From: Bacteroidales bacterium
Lineage (GTDB): Bacteria; Bacteroidota; Bacteroidia; Bacteroidales; 4484-276
Direction: 5' to 3'
DNA length: 53,488 nucleotides
NCBI GenBank assembly: GCA_029934065.1
Contig: JAOZMX010000003.1
Span: 1-53,488 of the forward strand
Below, one piece after another: positions 1 through 9,598 of this stretch (position 1 is its first letter; every line of letters starts with the position of its first letter). The notes under the pieces were generated by a model, which saw nothing but the letters and a program-made list of their open reading frames with translations, was not told the DNA's origin and ran no database searches. The translations under genes and the position numbers were made by a program.

Positions 1-429
1 TATTTAGAACAATTTATTATGGAACTCGGCAACGGATTTGCTTTTTTGGAACGGCAAAAAAGAATTTCAGTTGACAGCATAGATTATTATCTCGACTTGC
101 TCTTTTATCATAGGAAATTAAACCGGTTGGTGGCTATTGATTTAAAATTGGGGAAATTTAAACCCGAATACAAGGCACAAATTGAACTTTATTTGCGCTG
201 GCTCGAAAAATACGAAATGCAGGAGAGTGAGGGAAAACCCATTGGCTTACTGCTTTGCAGCGAGGGAAATACCGAACACATTGAATTACTGTTATTAGAC
301 GAAGACAAAATAAAAGTGGCGCAGTATTTAACCGAATTGCCAAGCAAAGAATGGTTTATTGATAAATTACACAAAGCATTGGAGCTGATTAATAATAATG
401 AAGAGATTAAAAATGAAAGTAATGAGTGA
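1..429 (+). CDS. DUF1016/YhcG-type PDDEXK nuclease, C-terminal part (5' end outside window)
   Basis: ORF 19..429 reads ...FAFLERQKRISVDSIDYYLDLLFYHRKLNRLVAIDLKLGKFKPEYKAQIELYLRWL..., typical of the YhcG PDDEXK domain; the frame seems to continue past the left edge. Confidence 0.85.
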   Translation, partial: YLEQFIMELGNGFAFLERQKRISVDSIDYYLDLLFYHRKLNRLVAIDLKLGKFKPEYKAQIELYLRWLEKYEMQESEGKPIGLLLCSEGNTEHIELLLLDEDKIKVAQYLTELPSKEWFIDKLHKALELINNNEEIKNESNE

Positions 430-492
430 AAATAAAAAGCATAGCAATTTAAAAGGGAATCGCAATAAAATTCCGTACTGCTCATAGCTCAA

Positions 493-903
493 CTATTTGC
501 ACTCACCGCTTACCGTAACAGCAATCTGTCTGCTTTGCCGCGGTCCGTCAAACTCGCAGAAAAAAATATTCTGCCATGTGGAGAGTCCCAACTTCCCGTC
601 GATGACGGGGATGGTTTCGCTTGCCCCCACCAGCCCGGCTTTCAGGTGAGCATCGCCGTTGCCGTCCTGGGCGTCGTGCAGCCAAACGCCGGCGGGAATC
701 AGTTTGGCAAGCAGGTTGACCACATCCGTCTGTACAGAGTTGTCCCAGTTTTCCTGAATCATGATTGCGGCGGTGGCGCCACGCGCATAAACATTGACCA
801 TTCCGGTTTTGACCCCGCTGGCGGCAACAACAGCCTCCACCTTTTGTGTGATGTCGTACAAACCGTTGTGCCTGTCGGTGATGATGGTAATGATCCGTTG
901 CAC
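493..903 (-). CDS. YjbQ/UPF0047 family protein (secondary thiamine-phosphate synthase-like)
   Basis: Contains NVYARGATAAIMIQENWD, DAQDGNGDAHLKAGLVGASETIPVIDGKLGLSTWQNIFFCEFDGPRQSRQI, characteristic of the family. Confidence 0.9.
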   Translation of the reverse strand: MQRIITIITDRHNGLYDITQKVEAVVAASGVKTGMVNVYARGATAAIMIQENWDNSVQTDVVNLLAKLIPAGVWLHDAQDGNGDAHLKAGLVGASETIPVIDGKLGLSTWQNIFFCEFDGPRQSRQIAVTVSGECK

Positions 904-911
904 GGCCGGGA

Positions 912-2822
912 TTATTTTTTCAGATGATCTCCGAGAAATTGCTCCATGGCCCGGTAAAAGTCGAAGCGGTTTTCTTCGTTATGGAAGCCATGTCCTTCGT
1001 TGTCTTTTATCATGTATTCCACCTCGATACCGCGTTTTTTCAAAGCATTGACGATCTGGTCCGATTCGTTGATGTTGACCCTCGGGTCGTTGCGCCCCTG
1101 TGCCACAAACAACGGAGTGATGATCTTGTCGGCATTCAAAGCGGGCGAAGTGGCTCTGAATTGTACGCTGTCGGTCACCGGATTTCCCACCATTTCGTAC
1201 ATCATGTCCAGCATGGGTTTCCAGTAGGGAGGGATGGTTTTCATAAAGGTGAAAAGATTGGAAACGCCCACATAATCAACTGCTGCGGCATAAAGCGTAG
1301 GCGTGACCACCACGCCCTGCAGGGTGGCATATCCGCCGTAACTGCCGCCGTAGATGGCGATTCTGTTTTTGTCGGCAATGCCTTTCACGATGAGCCAGTT
1401 CACGCCGTCGGTAATGTCGTTTTGCATGTTCAGCCCCCACTGTTTGAAGGATTTTTCCATAAATTCACGGCCGTAACCCGTGGAGCCGCGGAAATTCATC
1501 TGCAAAACGGCATATCCCCTGTTGGCAAGGAATTGTACTTCGGGATTGAAACCCCAGTTGTCTCTTGCCCACGGGCCGCCGTGCGGGTTGACCACAACGG
1601 GAAGATTTTTGGCCGTTTCCATAGTCAGCCCTTTGGGAAGAGTAAGGTATCCCGGGATGACCAGTCCGTCGCGGGCGGTAAATTCGATGGGATAGACCGA
1701 AGCCATTTTGTTTTCGTCAAGCCACGGGCTCACATCGTGTATCTTCTCCAGTTTATCATTGTTTTGATCGTAAACGTAGTAGGCGCCCAAAGAACGGTCG
1801 CTGTATGTACGGACAATGTACATGTCTTCCGCTTTGCTCATGGAAGTGATCCCCAGTTCATAGTTTCCGAGGTCGCGGTTCAGGCGGTCGAAAAGCAGCT
1901 TGGTTTCGTTGTCGAAGAAATGTCTTTCCCGTTTCCACGAAGTATAGGATGCCGAGGTGATGACTTTCCGTTTTTTGGAATAAAAGACCGAAGACACATC
2001 ATAATCGTCATTGGCATACAGCACTTCAAGCTCCTTGCCGTTGGCAATATCGAAAATCACCACTGCGGTTTTGTCGCGCCCCAGATTGGAGATGGCATAA
2101 ACATTTTTGTTTTCAAAATCGAAAAATGCCGGCGACACGGTTTCTTTAAAATTGGTAGTCAGCACCGGTTTAAATTCTTCGTCTTCGTTTTCGCGATAAA
2201 GAATTTGTGTGTTGACGCCGTCAACAATGGCAATGGCGATACGCAATTTACCGTTGTGATCGGTCATCCAGCCCTGGATGTTGCCCGGGTTTTCGGCCAG
2301 CATGGTCATCTCCCCGGTTTTGATGTTCAGCCGGTAAGGGTCGAAAACCTGCGGATTGCGCTTGTTCAGGCCGATGATCACCTCATCGTCAATCTCATCC
2401 AGCTCATCAATGATTTGTGTTCTCACACCATCGAAACAGGTGAGGCATTTTTGGTTTTTGCCGTTCTTGTCCACTCCGTAAAGGGCAAAATTCTCATCTC
2501 CCCCGTTGTCCTTCAGATAGAGAATCCGGTTGGGATTGGCCCAGAAATATCCGGCAATGTCGCGATCGGTTTCGCTCGTAAGCCGTGTGGCTTTTTCTTT
2601 CCCTACTTTCTGAACAAAAATGTTCATCCGGTTTTCGTAAGGCGCCGTATAGGAAAAATATTTCCCGTCGGGCGAGATTTGATAAGATGTTTTTTCGGGA
2701 TTTCTGAAAAAATCCTCTAGGGGGATTTGGTTTTGTGCCATTGCTTTTTGGTTTGGTAACATGCCGAACAGGATACTTGTCAGCAATCCTGCGGCCAGCA
2801 TAATCAGATTGGTTTTTTTCAT
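912..2822 (-). CDS. S9 family (prolyl oligopeptidase/acylaminoacyl-peptidase-like) secreted serine peptidase
   Basis: Signal peptide; beta-propeller N-half; HGGPW, GGSYGGYATLQG nucleophile elbow, GRNDPRV and GHGF catalytic motifs. Confidence 0.93.
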   Translation of the reverse strand: MKKTNLIMLAAGLLTSILFGMLPNQKAMAQNQIPLEDFFRNPEKTSYQISPDGKYFSYTAPYENRMNIFVQKVGKEKATRLTSETDRDIAGYFWANPNRILYLKDNGGDENFALYGVDKNGKNQKCLTCFDGVRTQIIDELDEIDDEVIIGLNKRNPQVFDPYRLNIKTGEMTMLAENPGNIQGWMTDHNGKLRIAIAIVDGVNTQILYRENEDEEFKPVLTTNFKETVSPAFFDFENKNVYAISNLGRDKTAVVIFDIANGKELEVLYANDDYDVSSVFYSKKRKVITSASYTSWKRERHFFDNETKLLFDRLNRDLGNYELGITSMSKAEDMYIVRTYSDRSLGAYYVYDQNNDKLEKIHDVSPWLDENKMASVYPIEFTARDGLVIPGYLTLPKGLTMETAKNLPVVVNPHGGPWARDNWGFNPEVQFLANRGYAVLQMNFRGSTGYGREFMEKSFKQWGLNMQNDITDGVNWLIVKGIADKNRIAIYGGSYGGYATLQGVVVTPTLYAAAVDYVGVSNLFTFMKTIPPYWKPMLDMMYEMVGNPVTDSVQFRATSPALNADKIITPLFVAQGRNDPRVNINESDQIVNALKKRGIEVEYMIKDNEGHGFHNEENRFDFYRAMEQFLGDHLKK

Positions 2823-2857
2823 AAGATGTGATTTTTAAAGTGTTTGTAAAACGAGGG

Positions 2858-2865
2858 CAAAGATA
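2858..2865 (-). promoter_or_regulatory. Bacteroidota -7 box (TATCTTTG on minus strand) for the S9 peptidase
   Basis: CAAAGATA on plus strand, ~36 nt upstream of the start at 2822; matches TAnnTTTG. Confidence 0.5.
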
Positions 2866-2870
2866 GATTA

Positions 2871-4241
2871 TTAATGCAAAATATGTCGTTCGGTCAATAC
2901 ATTTTTAATGTCGTTGAAGGTGGCCGGTTTGGCCAGAATGGTACGATCCTTATAAAGTAAAAATATCGTTGGTGTGGCAAATACATCATAAGCCTCCACC
3001 ACATCTCCTTTCCATTTCTTAAAATCGCAAACGTTGATCCAGTTCAGGTTGTTATTTTTGACGAACCCTTCGAGATCTTCTTTGGTATCGTCCAGCGAAA
3101 CGGCCAAAACCTGTAATGTGTCCTTGTTTACGGATTGATACAAACCGGCCAGTTGCGGAACAATGTTGGTGCAATGGGGACACCAGGTAGCCCAGAATAC
3201 CAGAAGCATATATTCCGAAGGCACTTCCGACAACGTCACCTCATTACCGTCGAGGTCGGTAGCGGTGAAATCCGGTGCTTTTTTGCCCACGGCAAATTTC
3301 TTCAGGCTTTCCACCTTTTTCTCCAGAGTGGCTTTTCGTTCGCTGTTTTCGCAGGTGGTCTCCAGATCAATGTTATCGGCAATGTAGGTGATAACCCTTT
3401 CAAATCCGTAGCTTTCAAACCCATTGATCAGAAAATCCATGGCAAATTCGTAAATCTCCTGATTCACTTTCGTCTCTTCCATGATCACTTTTACCGCTTT
3501 GATGAACTCCAGTTGCAGCATGTCTTTGCTTAACCTGTTGTTTTGATACAGTGAAAGGTATTGAAGTATTTTTCCCGAAATCACATCGCTGTACAACATG
3601 GCGGTGTCGCTGAAATCCATCCTGTCGAAAAAATGTGCCCTGACGTAATCAATTCGTTGCATGCCGATAACCGACGATGGCGGAATGGGCGAGAAATCCA
3701 TGTTGATGTAACCCGCCGTAAAGGTTGTTTTGTTTTGCTCCGTCAGCCCGTTGACGAAATCAATAAATTCGGTACGAAGCGTATCATACTTTTGACAGGC
3801 GATTTTGTAAAACGGATCGTCGGAGGGATAATCCGAAATGAATTGCGACAGCAAATGGGTTTTGTAATCTGTAATATTGCGCCGGTTCATGTATTCATAA
3901 TAAAGCTTGTTTTCGTCCGACTGCAAAAATACCAGACTGTCAATGATATGATTGATGTTGGTGGTAAAGACAATGTTTTCCCGGTTAAAGATCACATCAA
4001 TGAAAATATTTTTGTTGAGCCGCAAACGGTACATGCCGGTTTGAACATCCGGAGCAAAAGAATATTCGAAATAGCCGACATCGTTGACAGGGATAGAATC
4101 GAAAGCTTTCTGTTCGGTGCCGTAAAAACCCGAAATGCCGATCTTTCCGGCCTGAAGCCCCCGAACGGTTCCTTTGAGTTGAAAATCCTGTGACTGAAGC
4201 ACCAAAGGGAAAAGTAAAAATAAAAGAAGTGTTTTTTTCAT
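2871..4241 (-). CDS. TlpA/ResA-like thioredoxin-fold secreted protein with N-terminal DUF4369-like region
   Basis: Signal peptide; FWATWCPHCTNIVPQLAGLYQ (CPHC) and C-terminal ATPTIFLLYKD cis-Pro motif. Confidence 0.88.
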   Translation of the reverse strand: MKKTLLLFLLFPLVLQSQDFQLKGTVRGLQAGKIGISGFYGTEQKAFDSIPVNDVGYFEYSFAPDVQTGMYRLRLNKNIFIDVIFNRENIVFTTNINHIIDSLVFLQSDENKLYYEYMNRRNITDYKTHLLSQFISDYPSDDPFYKIACQKYDTLRTEFIDFVNGLTEQNKTTFTAGYINMDFSPIPPSSVIGMQRIDYVRAHFFDRMDFSDTAMLYSDVISGKILQYLSLYQNNRLSKDMLQLEFIKAVKVIMEETKVNQEIYEFAMDFLINGFESYGFERVITYIADNIDLETTCENSERKATLEKKVESLKKFAVGKKAPDFTATDLDGNEVTLSEVPSEYMLLVFWATWCPHCTNIVPQLAGLYQSVNKDTLQVLAVSLDDTKEDLEGFVKNNNLNWINVCDFKKWKGDVVEAYDVFATPTIFLLYKDRTILAKPATFNDIKNVLTERHILH

Positions 4242-4286
4242 CTGTTGTATTTCTTGTTTTAGAATGTGAAATGATAAAAGGGAGCT

Positions 4287-4790
4287 TTAATGTTTCATGG
4301 CCTTATAAATGTATATGCCCAATATGGCGGAGATCAATACGACGAAAACGAGAACAAACCATGTTCCCAGTCCGTTTTGCTTTCCCGATGCGGAATGGAC
4401 GATCGCATAAGAGAGATAAGCAAAAAATGAGGTGGAAAATGCGTTCAGTATTCTGATGAGTCTGCAAGCCATTTTGTATTGTACGTATGCATTTTCGGCC
4501 GTGATGGGTTTGGGGTAATTGAAAATATGAGGATAACGGCTCAAAACGACAAGCGAAATATAAATGACGATGCCCACAACGGAGAGCAGCCAAATCATGT
4601 TACTGTTACCGAAAGCGTCGGGCTTGCCGTCTATTCCGTAATGAACCGGGATGGTATCGGGCAGCGCTGCGAAATGGGCAATGGGAAAAGCGATTAAAAA
4701 AACTACGGCTGCCAGCCCGATGAGCTCAAAAAGCCAATCCACCGGTTCTTTGACGATGGTCAGTTTCGGTCTTTCTTCGTTTTTTTTCAT
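4287..4790 (-). CDS. DUF1648 domain-containing membrane protein
   Basis: ALPDTIPVHYGIDGKPDAFGN motif followed by TM helices. Confidence 0.85.
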   Translation of the reverse strand: MKKNEERPKLTIVKEPVDWLFELIGLAAVVFLIAFPIAHFAALPDTIPVHYGIDGKPDAFGNSNMIWLLSVVGIVIYISLVVLSRYPHIFNYPKPITAENAYVQYKMACRLIRILNAFSTSFFAYLSYAIVHSASGKQNGLGTWFVLVFVVLISAILGIYIYKAMKH

Positions 4791-4791
4791 C

Positions 4792-6939
4792 TTATTTTAG
4801 ATAATCATTAAAATATCCGGTGATTTTTTCGAAGAGGTGAACCCTTGCTTTGCCGCGCATATTGTGTCCTGCCCCCGGATACACAAAATAATCCACCTGT
4901 TTCCCTTTTTTGATACATTTGTCGAGGAAGGTCAGGCTGTTTTGCCACATCACTACCGGATCGTTGGTGCCGTGGATAATCAACAGCTTCCCCTGAAGCT
5001 GATCAACGTAATTCAGGACGGAAGCCTTTTTGTACCCATCGGGATTTTCCATGGGAGTGTCCATGTACCGTTCGCCATACATCACCTCGTACCATTTCCA
5101 GTCAATGACCGGCCCGCCGGCACAGGCCACTTTGAATACATCCGGATGACGCAAAAAAAGCGATGTAGTCATAAAACCGCCGTAGCTCCAGCCGTCCACG
5201 CCGATACGTGTTGTGTCCACATAGCCGAGCGATTTCAGGTACTTCACACCGGCCATCTGGTCGGCCATTTCTTTTTCGCCGCACTGGCGGTGGATGATGC
5301 TTTCGAAGGCAAATCCCCTGTTGGCCGAACCCCTGTTGTCGAGCGTAAAAATAACATATCCCTGCTGGGCCATGTAATTCAGCCAGAACCCGGCACCACC
5401 CGTCCACGTATTGTTGATGAGTTGTGCATGCGGCCCGCCATAAACATAGACAATAGCCGGATATTTTTCCGCCGGGTTGAAATCCGCAGGTTTGATCAGC
5501 CGGCAATACAAATCCGTTGTACTGTCGTCGGCCTTGATCGTAAATATTTCCATCTCGCCCACTTTGTAATCTTTCCACGGATCAACATCCGTAAGAAGCG
5601 TGTCGAGAACTTCACCTTTGTTATTCATCAGATAGTAAGCACGGGCCATCCCGGTGCTGCTGAATATATCCATAAAATACTCCATGTTTCCGGCCCCTTT
5701 TATCCGGTGCGTACCTGCCGTTTGTGTAAGCCGTTTGGTTTTTCCGTTTTTAATTGAAGTTTGATAAAGCTGACGTTCAATGGGACTGGCCTGGGTGGAA
5801 AGGTAATAAACATATTTCTCATCCGGGTCGAAACCCGGAAAATCCGTCACTTCCCATTCTCCCTGTGTGAGTTGACTGATCAGTTCACCATTTGTATCAT
5901 AAAGGTAAAGATGGTTCCATCCGTCACGGCGGCTTTGCCAAATAAATCTGTCGGGTTGATTTTTCAGGAATACGGGGCTGTGCTGCGGCTCGACGTACTT
6001 ATCGTTGCTTTCTTCGAAAAGGGTTTTAACAAGTTTTCCCGTCAGCGCATCGTATTTGTTCATCAGAAGGTGGTTCTGGGCGCGGTTGAGCAAGGCGACA
6101 TAAATATACCGGCTTTCCGGGCCCCAGCATACTGATGTAAGGTATTGGTTTTCGGGCCCTGTGATGCGGAGGTGTGTGTTTTCATTCAATGCGGGATTAA
6201 AGATTTCCATGCTCACTTTCTGGCTTTTCATACCCGCCATGGGATATTTGATGGGATCGGCTTTGGCTTCCCGGTGAAAAATATCCACCAGCGGATAATC
6301 GCCCACCTCGCTCTGATCAATAACATAATAGGCCAGCAACTTCCCGTCGGGCGACCAGAACGAACCGTTCTCGATGCCGAATTCATTCCGTGAAGGAATA
6401 TGACCGGAAAGAATATCGGGGTCGTCCCGGTCGGTAACCTGCATCACTTCTCCGTCAATGGATACAAACAGATTGTTGTCAACAGTGTAAGCCACCGAAA
6501 GCGACGAGGGCTCCACTTCAAGGTTTTCGGCCGTTTCGGGGTATTCATTGGTTTTATTCAATGTGGAATCCGAAAGGTTGTAAATAAAGATTTTGTGGTC
6601 GTGTGTAAAATAAAACTCACTGGCATCTTTCCATGTTATTCCCGGAAAACGTTTCAATTCATCCAGCCCGGCCGTTTTTCCGGCAGCATTCAGCCCGGAA
6701 AGGTGCAGCAAAGTATCCGCATGATCCGGATTGCCGGCGGCTTTGGTGATCAAGGCATTGTTTTCAACAAATGAATACTGATCGGTGCCGGGCACCCACC
6801 TGAGGTTCGATACCGATTCGGGATAAAGATCCCAATTCATATAGTCGTCAAGGGTAAAGTATTTTTCCTGGGCAGGTGCAAGGACGGGAATAACCGTCGC
6901 CATGAGCAGAAATAAGAATAACCGTAGTTTCATTTTCAT
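4792..6939 (-). CDS. S9B dipeptidyl-peptidase IV-like secreted serine peptidase
   Basis: FTLDDYMNWDLYPESVSNLRWVPGTD..., YVYGGPHAQ, GWSYGGFMT, HGTNDPVV, GAGHNM motifs. Confidence 0.93.
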   Translation of the reverse strand: MKMKLRLFLFLLMATVIPVLAPAQEKYFTLDDYMNWDLYPESVSNLRWVPGTDQYSFVENNALITKAAGNPDHADTLLHLSGLNAAGKTAGLDELKRFPGITWKDASEFYFTHDHKIFIYNLSDSTLNKTNEYPETAENLEVEPSSLSVAYTVDNNLFVSIDGEVMQVTDRDDPDILSGHIPSRNEFGIENGSFWSPDGKLLAYYVIDQSEVGDYPLVDIFHREAKADPIKYPMAGMKSQKVSMEIFNPALNENTHLRITGPENQYLTSVCWGPESRYIYVALLNRAQNHLLMNKYDALTGKLVKTLFEESNDKYVEPQHSPVFLKNQPDRFIWQSRRDGWNHLYLYDTNGELISQLTQGEWEVTDFPGFDPDEKYVYYLSTQASPIERQLYQTSIKNGKTKRLTQTAGTHRIKGAGNMEYFMDIFSSTGMARAYYLMNNKGEVLDTLLTDVDPWKDYKVGEMEIFTIKADDSTTDLYCRLIKPADFNPAEKYPAIVYVYGGPHAQLINNTWTGGAGFWLNYMAQQGYVIFTLDNRGSANRGFAFESIIHRQCGEKEMADQMAGVKYLKSLGYVDTTRIGVDGWSYGGFMTTSLFLRHPDVFKVACAGGPVIDWKWYEVMYGERYMDTPMENPDGYKKASVLNYVDQLQGKLLIIHGTNDPVVMWQNSLTFLDKCIKKGKQVDYFVYPGAGHNMRGKARVHLFEKITGYFNDYLK

Positions 6940-6959
6940 TTTCGTTTGATTATTAATGG

Positions 6960-7901
6960 TTATGTGTTCATGTCTTTGGCGGAAATGCCGAAAATTTCAT
7001 CCTTTTCAACATTCCCGATCGGTTCAATATGTACAACAACGTCATACACATTGTGAATATTCTTTTTCAGTTCCTGTTCGAGATTACGGGCGATCTGATG
7101 CGCATCGCCAACATTCAGAACGGGATCCACTTCAATATCGAGACCGATTACGTACATGTTGGCCAGTTTTCTCACCCTGACCCGGTGCGGGTTGTTTGCA
7201 CCGCGAACCTGTTCGACCGCATTGAATATTTTAGTGTAGATTTGTTGGTCGCTCACTCCGTCCATCAGTTCCACGTTGGTTTCCATAAAAATGTCGTATC
7301 CGCTTTTCATGATCCATAGGCTGATCAGCAGGGCAAATACGGAATCAATGACCGGCATTTTCAAACCGATGGTAAGTATCAGGCCAAGAAGTACCGAAAG
7401 CGAGATGACCACATCGTTGCGCATGTTCTTGCCGTTAGCAATCAGCATCGGGCTTTCTATTTTACGGCCTGTTTGCAGTAGATAATACGAAAGTGCCGCT
7501 TTGGCAAAAACCGAGAGTATAATAACATAAACGGCGATGGTTTCCGGGATCACTGTGCTGCCGCCCTCAACAAGTTTTTTAACGGTGGAGATGGCCAGTT
7601 GGGCTCCGGCAAAGAAGATGACGAACGACAAGGCCTTGGCGGCAATAGTGTCGGCTTTACGATAACCGTACGGGAATTTCATGTCGGGTGGTTTGGAGAT
7701 GATCCGTGCCGTAAAGAGTGTGATCAGCGAGGTGACGATGTCGCCGGCCGAATCAAGACCGTCGCCCACTACTGCCAGTGAACCCGCGATGAGACCGACG
7801 GCAATTTTCAATACCGCCAGTCCCGCATTGCCTCCCACTGCAATCCATGATGCCCTGATGATTTTTGATGTTCGTTGTTTATCGTTCATGTTATTTGTCA
7901 A
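6960..7901 (-). CDS. Cation diffusion facilitator (CDF) family transporter
   Basis: VVGDGLDSAGDIVTSLITLF, PYGYRKADTIAA and C-terminal cytoplasmic domain of the CDF family. Confidence 0.93.
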   Translation of the reverse strand: MTNNMNDKQRTSKIIRASWIAVGGNAGLAVLKIAVGLIAGSLAVVGDGLDSAGDIVTSLITLFTARIISKPPDMKFPYGYRKADTIAAKALSFVIFFAGAQLAISTVKKLVEGGSTVIPETIAVYVIILSVFAKAALSYYLLQTGRKIESPMLIANGKNMRNDVVISLSVLLGLILTIGLKMPVIDSVFALLISLWIMKSGYDIFMETNVELMDGVSDQQIYTKIFNAVEQVRGANNPHRVRVRKLANMYVIGLDIEVDPVLNVGDAHQIARNLEQELKKNIHNVYDVVVHIEPIGNVEKDEIFGISAKDMNT

Positions 7902-8006
7902 AATCGAGGTAAAAGTAGGAAAAATAAAAGGATAAGAAATGTATGGATTTTTCGCCCTGAAAAAATTTATTGATTTTTCAGCTTATCCCGTTTGGATGTA
8001 TCAGAA

Positions 8007-9587
8007 TCACCACCATTTTTGCCCGCCGTTTTCATTCACCGTAAAGATGCGTTCCTCTTTGTTTGAACCGGTTTTAACAAGCCATAAGAGTGCATTTTCC
8101 GGAGCGTCAAAACACAAGGGCTTTGTCGTTGCGGCAGTTGCCTTGCCAATGCTTTTCCATTCGTTATCCCAGTAAAACAACTCATAGAGTGCTCCGTTTT
8201 CGAAAGCAGCTTCCCTGATTTCATCGGTGGCTTTTACAATGGCGCGACGTGTTGTGGAATACAGCTTGATGGGATGGTAATGAAGCGTATCGGCACACAG
8301 TGTGATGCGGCTTCCCGAATCCGTTAAGATGAAAGGATGGGCTGCCGGAATCAGCTTGCCGTTTTTATAATACGCCGGCAGGTAAACAATATCGCCGCCC
8401 ATATCCGTAAATACCGTCTTTTTGTCGTTGATTTTTCCCCAGTGTATGGCTTTCCATTCGCCCGAATTGAAAACGCACAGATAAGCATAATGAACACTGT
8501 CGGGCGGAGCGAAAAGCAACGGCACACCAACCTGAAACACGGGGATATAATTTTTTGTGACATCCGTGTAATTTTTTCCTGACAGCCAGCGCGGCACCTT
8601 TTCGTATGAAGGTTTCAGCATGGCAAGACAGCTATCCTGCCGGGCAAAAGTCTTACGGTAAACCTTGGCTTTTTTGTTGTTGAGTTTGTATTCACCCGGA
8701 TTATCTCCGTCGCCCATAAAGATAACCACCTGTTTGTTTTGGTCAAGGAGGGCATTCCACGCATGATTGTTTCCTGTGTTGGGCCAGGCCGGTGTGTAGT
8801 CGCTCATCACTGCAATGCCCTGTGCCCGCATGGCATAAATGGCAAGATTTGTCATGTCTTCACAACGCCCCCTTCCGTATTCCAGCATTTCGTCGAGCCC
8901 GAGATCGGTGGGATGCCGGTAAAAAAGCGGATCGAAACGATACCATCCTTTGAGGTCGTCGTTGATCAGGCATGCTGCCTCCACCGGGTCTGCGGGTGTT
9001 TGAACGGAATCCTGTACCCAGCGATATTTGTCATAAAAATAGCCACGCCACGATTCCAAAGGCTCGTTGCTGCCCCGGTAAGGTAAAACATATTCGCAAA
9101 ACTCATCGAAAGTAAGAGATTCAGCCCAGGGCTTTTTCCACGCTTCAAAGGCAAGGTCAATATTTTCGGTAAGAAAATCGTAGGTTATGGTTTCAAGGTC
9201 CTCGATTACCGTGTCGCGTTCAAAATCCATCGCACCGATTTGTGCTTCTGCTGAATCCCATGCTGCAACCATGGTTTGATAATCGGGGTAGGAAAGCACT
9301 GTAAAATCTACCGGACGGCCCGCTGTATCCACCAGTTTCGCTCGCACATAATCATGCCCCTCCATGTTGCCGATAAGAAAATATGCTGCTTTTAACTTTA
9401 ACGAATCACCGGGGTTTTCTGCGTAGTGCGCAATTACCTGCTCCAATGTTTGCCGGTTTTCTTTGGCATTATTCAGCGCATTTTCCACTTTTTCGGGATA
9501 ATGTTGCCGGAAAGAACATCCGGCTGTAAAAAGTAATAGTAAGGATAAAACCCAAATAATTTTTTTGTATTGATTATTTTTCATCAC
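8007..9587 (-). CDS. Transglutaminase-like domain lipoprotein
   Basis: Lipobox LLLFTAGCSF; transglutaminase triad context GRCEDMTNLAIYAMRAQGIAVMSDYTPAW...NNHAWNALLD. Confidence 0.85.
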   Translation of the reverse strand: MMKNNQYKKIIWVLSLLLLFTAGCSFRQHYPEKVENALNNAKENRQTLEQVIAHYAENPGDSLKLKAAYFLIGNMEGHDYVRAKLVDTAGRPVDFTVLSYPDYQTMVAAWDSAEAQIGAMDFERDTVIEDLETITYDFLTENIDLAFEAWKKPWAESLTFDEFCEYVLPYRGSNEPLESWRGYFYDKYRWVQDSVQTPADPVEAACLINDDLKGWYRFDPLFYRHPTDLGLDEMLEYGRGRCEDMTNLAIYAMRAQGIAVMSDYTPAWPNTGNNHAWNALLDQNKQVVIFMGDGDNPGEYKLNNKKAKVYRKTFARQDSCLAMLKPSYEKVPRWLSGKNYTDVTKNYIPVFQVGVPLLFAPPDSVHYAYLCVFNSGEWKAIHWGKINDKKTVFTDMGGDIVYLPAYYKNGKLIPAAHPFILTDSGSRITLCADTLHYHPIKLYSTTRRAIVKATDEIREAAFENGALYELFYWDNEWKSIGKATAATTKPLCFDAPENALLWLVKTGSNKEERIFTVNENGGQKWW

Positions 9588-9598
9588 AATAATTTTAA

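Noticed and set aside
924-2720. 598-aa plus-strand ORF opposite the S9 peptidase
   Set aside because: Antisense shadow of a well-supported gene; His/Val/Phe-rich translation without recognisable domain.
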